Of a DNA stretch of 64,000 nucleotides, positions 62,929-64,000 are shown piece after piece. How positions within the stretch are numbered: the first letter of the stretch is position 1; each line of letters opens with the position of its first letter. Source of the DNA: Acidobacteriota bacterium (GTDB taxonomy: Bacteria; Acidobacteriota; Terriglobia; Terriglobales; SCQP01); the NCBI GenBank assembly GCA_027314025.1, contig DAHVCP010000026.1:62001-126000 (forward strand), in the 5' to 3' direction. The notes under the pieces were generated by a model. That model did no database searches. It saw only the letters and a program-made list of their open reading frames with translations, and was not told where the DNA came from. The position numbers and the translations under genes are program-made.

Positions 62929-63822
62929 ATGCCTGAACCTGATCTCAAGGAAATCGCGGTCTTGGGGTGCGGATTGATGGGCAGCGGCATCGCCCAGGTC
63001 TGCGCCCAGGCCGGTTATGAAACCCATGTGCTGGAGACCAGCGAGGAACGGCTGAAGCCCGGCTTGGCGGCCATCCACAAATCCTGGGAAAAATTCGCCG
63101 CCAAGGGCGTGCTGACGGCGGAACAGGCCGCGGCCGCGCAGCGCCGCCTGCACCCCACCACCAGCCTGCGCGATCTGGAAAAGGCGCAGTTCGTCATCGA
63201 AGCCGTGGTGGAAAATCTTGCCGCCAAGCGGGAGGTCTTCCAGCAATTGGATGAGCGCCTGCCGCCCGCGGCGATCTTCGCCTCCAACACCAGTTCGCTT
63301 TCCATCACCGAGTTGGCGGCCTCCACGCGCCGGCCGGAGCGCTTCGTGGGCCTGCACTTTTTCAATCCCGTCCCGCTCATGAAGCTGGTCGAGGTGGCGC
63401 GCACCGTGGCCACCGATCAGGCAGTCTTCGAGCGGGCCGTTGCTTTCGCCCGCTCCCTCGGAAAAACCCCGGTGCGCACCGGCGACCGCACCGGATTCAT
63501 TGTCAACCGCCTGCTCGTGCCCTACCTGCTGGACGCGGTGCGGGCGCTGGAAGAAGGCGTCGGCTCCATCGTGGATATTGACCAGGGCATGAAGCTCGGT
63601 TGCGGTTATCCCATGGGGCCGCTGACGCTGCTCGATTTCGTGGGACTCGATACCACCTACTACATCGCCGAGATCATGTTTCAGGAGTTCCGGGAGCGGC
63701 GCTTCGCGCCCCCGCCGCTTTTGAAACGCATGGTCCTCGCCGGCTGGAACGGCAAGAAAGCCGGACGCGGTTTCTACGACTACCGCCAAGGCGGCGAACC
63801 GCAACCCATGAACCTGGGCTAA
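62929..63822 (+). CDS. 3-hydroxybutyryl-CoA dehydrogenase
   Basis: A 297-residue enzyme acting between the thiolase and enoyl-CoA hydratase steps. The NAD motif is IAVLGCGLMGSGIAQVCAQAGY. Catalytic segments are SNTSSLSITELA and VGLHFFNPVPLMKLVEV. NRLLVPYLLDAVRALEEG and GCGYPMGPLTLLDFVGLD form the C-terminal domain. It is a paralogue of the enzyme at 23822; this one is linked to its pathway partners and is the better candidate for bulk flux. Confidence 0.94.
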   Translation: MPEPDLKEIAVLGCGLMGSGIAQVCAQAGYETHVLETSEERLKPGLAAIHKSWEKFAAKGVLTAEQAAAAQRRLHPTTSLRDLEKAQFVIEAVVENLAAKREVFQQLDERLPPAAIFASNTSSLSITELAASTRRPERFVGLHFFNPVPLMKLVEVARTVATDQAVFERAVAFARSLGKTPVRTGDRTGFIVNRLLVPYLLDAVRALEEGVGSIVDIDQGMKLGCGYPMGPLTLLDFVGLDTTYYIAEIMFQEFRERRFAPPPLLKRMVLAGWNGKKAGRGFYDYRQGGEPQPMNLG

Positions 63823-63863
63823 CCGCAAACGGCCCGCGCTTGCAGGCCCGTTGCGCGCGGGAC

Positions 63864-63883
63864 GCCCCGCCCACAGGCGGGGC
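63864..63883. repeat. REP-like hairpin
   Basis: GCCCCGCC-CACA-GGCGGGGC, a perfect 8-bp stem with a 4-nt loop, between the dehydrogenase and the next gene. The preceding GGGACGCCCCGCC is also present near 24710, and a similar hairpin is inside ispE. Confidence 0.6.
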
Positions 63884-63957
63884 CGGGGCCCGCGCAAAAC
63901 AATTCGAACCCCGCGCGAGCGCGCCAGTTCCGGCCGCCGCGGGCCATGGAGAGAGTT

Positions 63958-64000
63958 ATGGAAAACGTACGATTGGAAATTCAGCCGCCCCTGGCGCGCG
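63958..64000 (+). CDS. Enoyl-CoA hydratase-like gene, N-terminal end (partial)
   Basis: Only 14 codons are inside the window: MENVRLEIQPPLAR. GGAGAGAG ends 2 nt before this ATG (GGAG 6 nt upstream); an in-frame ATG four codons earlier overlaps that site. LEIQPPLAR resembles the start of crotonase-family proteins, and the gene context (thiolase, hydroxyacyl-CoA dehydrogenase) fits. The call is an inference from a very short sequence. Confidence 0.5.
   Translation, partial: MENVRLEIQPPLAR

Overview
The window is GC-rich (roughly two thirds G+C by eye), gene-dense bacterial chromosome. An Oar-like TonB-dependent receptor with an N-terminal carboxypeptidase-regulatory-like domain, a dnaK-dnaJ-hspR heat-shock operon, GCCGGC-type intergenic repeats and the mix of housekeeping gene orders point to an Acidobacteriota member. 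That placement is inference from gene content; no rRNA gene is present to confirm it.

Layout. 1-6251 (+): a tripartite efflux operon with three consecutive HlyD-type adaptors (the first cut by the window edge), a MacB-type permease without ATPase domain, and a TolC-type outer membrane protein. 6271-8665 (-): molybdate/tungstate uptake (permease, binding protein) with an HTH-TOBE regulator. 8825-12418 (+): dnaK, dnaJ, hspR behind a TTGACA promoter that overlaps a HAIR-like operator. 12490-13281: transposase remnant and a VapBC toxin-antitoxin pair. 13306-19507 (+): pgpA, type II NADH dehydrogenase, MscS channel, then ffh-rpsP-khpA-rimM-trmD (no rplS follows). 19718-23735: secreted hydrolases and a beta-propeller protein. 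23822-35913 (-): a long co-oriented block of ABC exporter, DUF1385 protein, prfA, selA, ispE, tRNA-Gln, prs, rplY, pth, rpsF, rpsR, rplI and a 3-hydroxyacyl-CoA dehydrogenase. 36478-38772 (+): a glycogen-debranching-type glucosidase. 39023-41372 (+): a type II restriction-modification pair on a visibly less GC-rich island.

41476-45747 is a sulfur/selenium neighbourhood and the most interesting part. A promoter whose predicted start lies at the ATG of a 20-codon ORF with three consecutive Cys codons is followed by a strong intrinsic terminator and then by sulfite reductase and a fused siroheme-synthesis protein. This has the layout of a cysteine-sensing attenuator. Facing it is a secreted peroxiredoxin whose peroxidatic cysteine codon is an in-frame TGA, followed at the right distance by a small SECIS-like hairpin. 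selA lies 14 kb away in the same window, so this is very probably a selenoprotein.

46295-53157 (+): ketoacyl synthase, methyltransferase, FAD oxidoreductase and a TonB-dependent receptor, probably a small biosynthetic cluster. 53180-54508 (-): rlmB and apt. 54691-55924: three small stress-type proteins. 56388-60402 (-): frr, pyrH, tsf, rpsB, rpsI, rplM. 60624-64000: an aldo/keto reductase, then thiolase, 3-hydroxyacyl-CoA dehydrogenase and the start of an enoyl-CoA hydratase-like gene, a fatty-acid/butyrate-type module.
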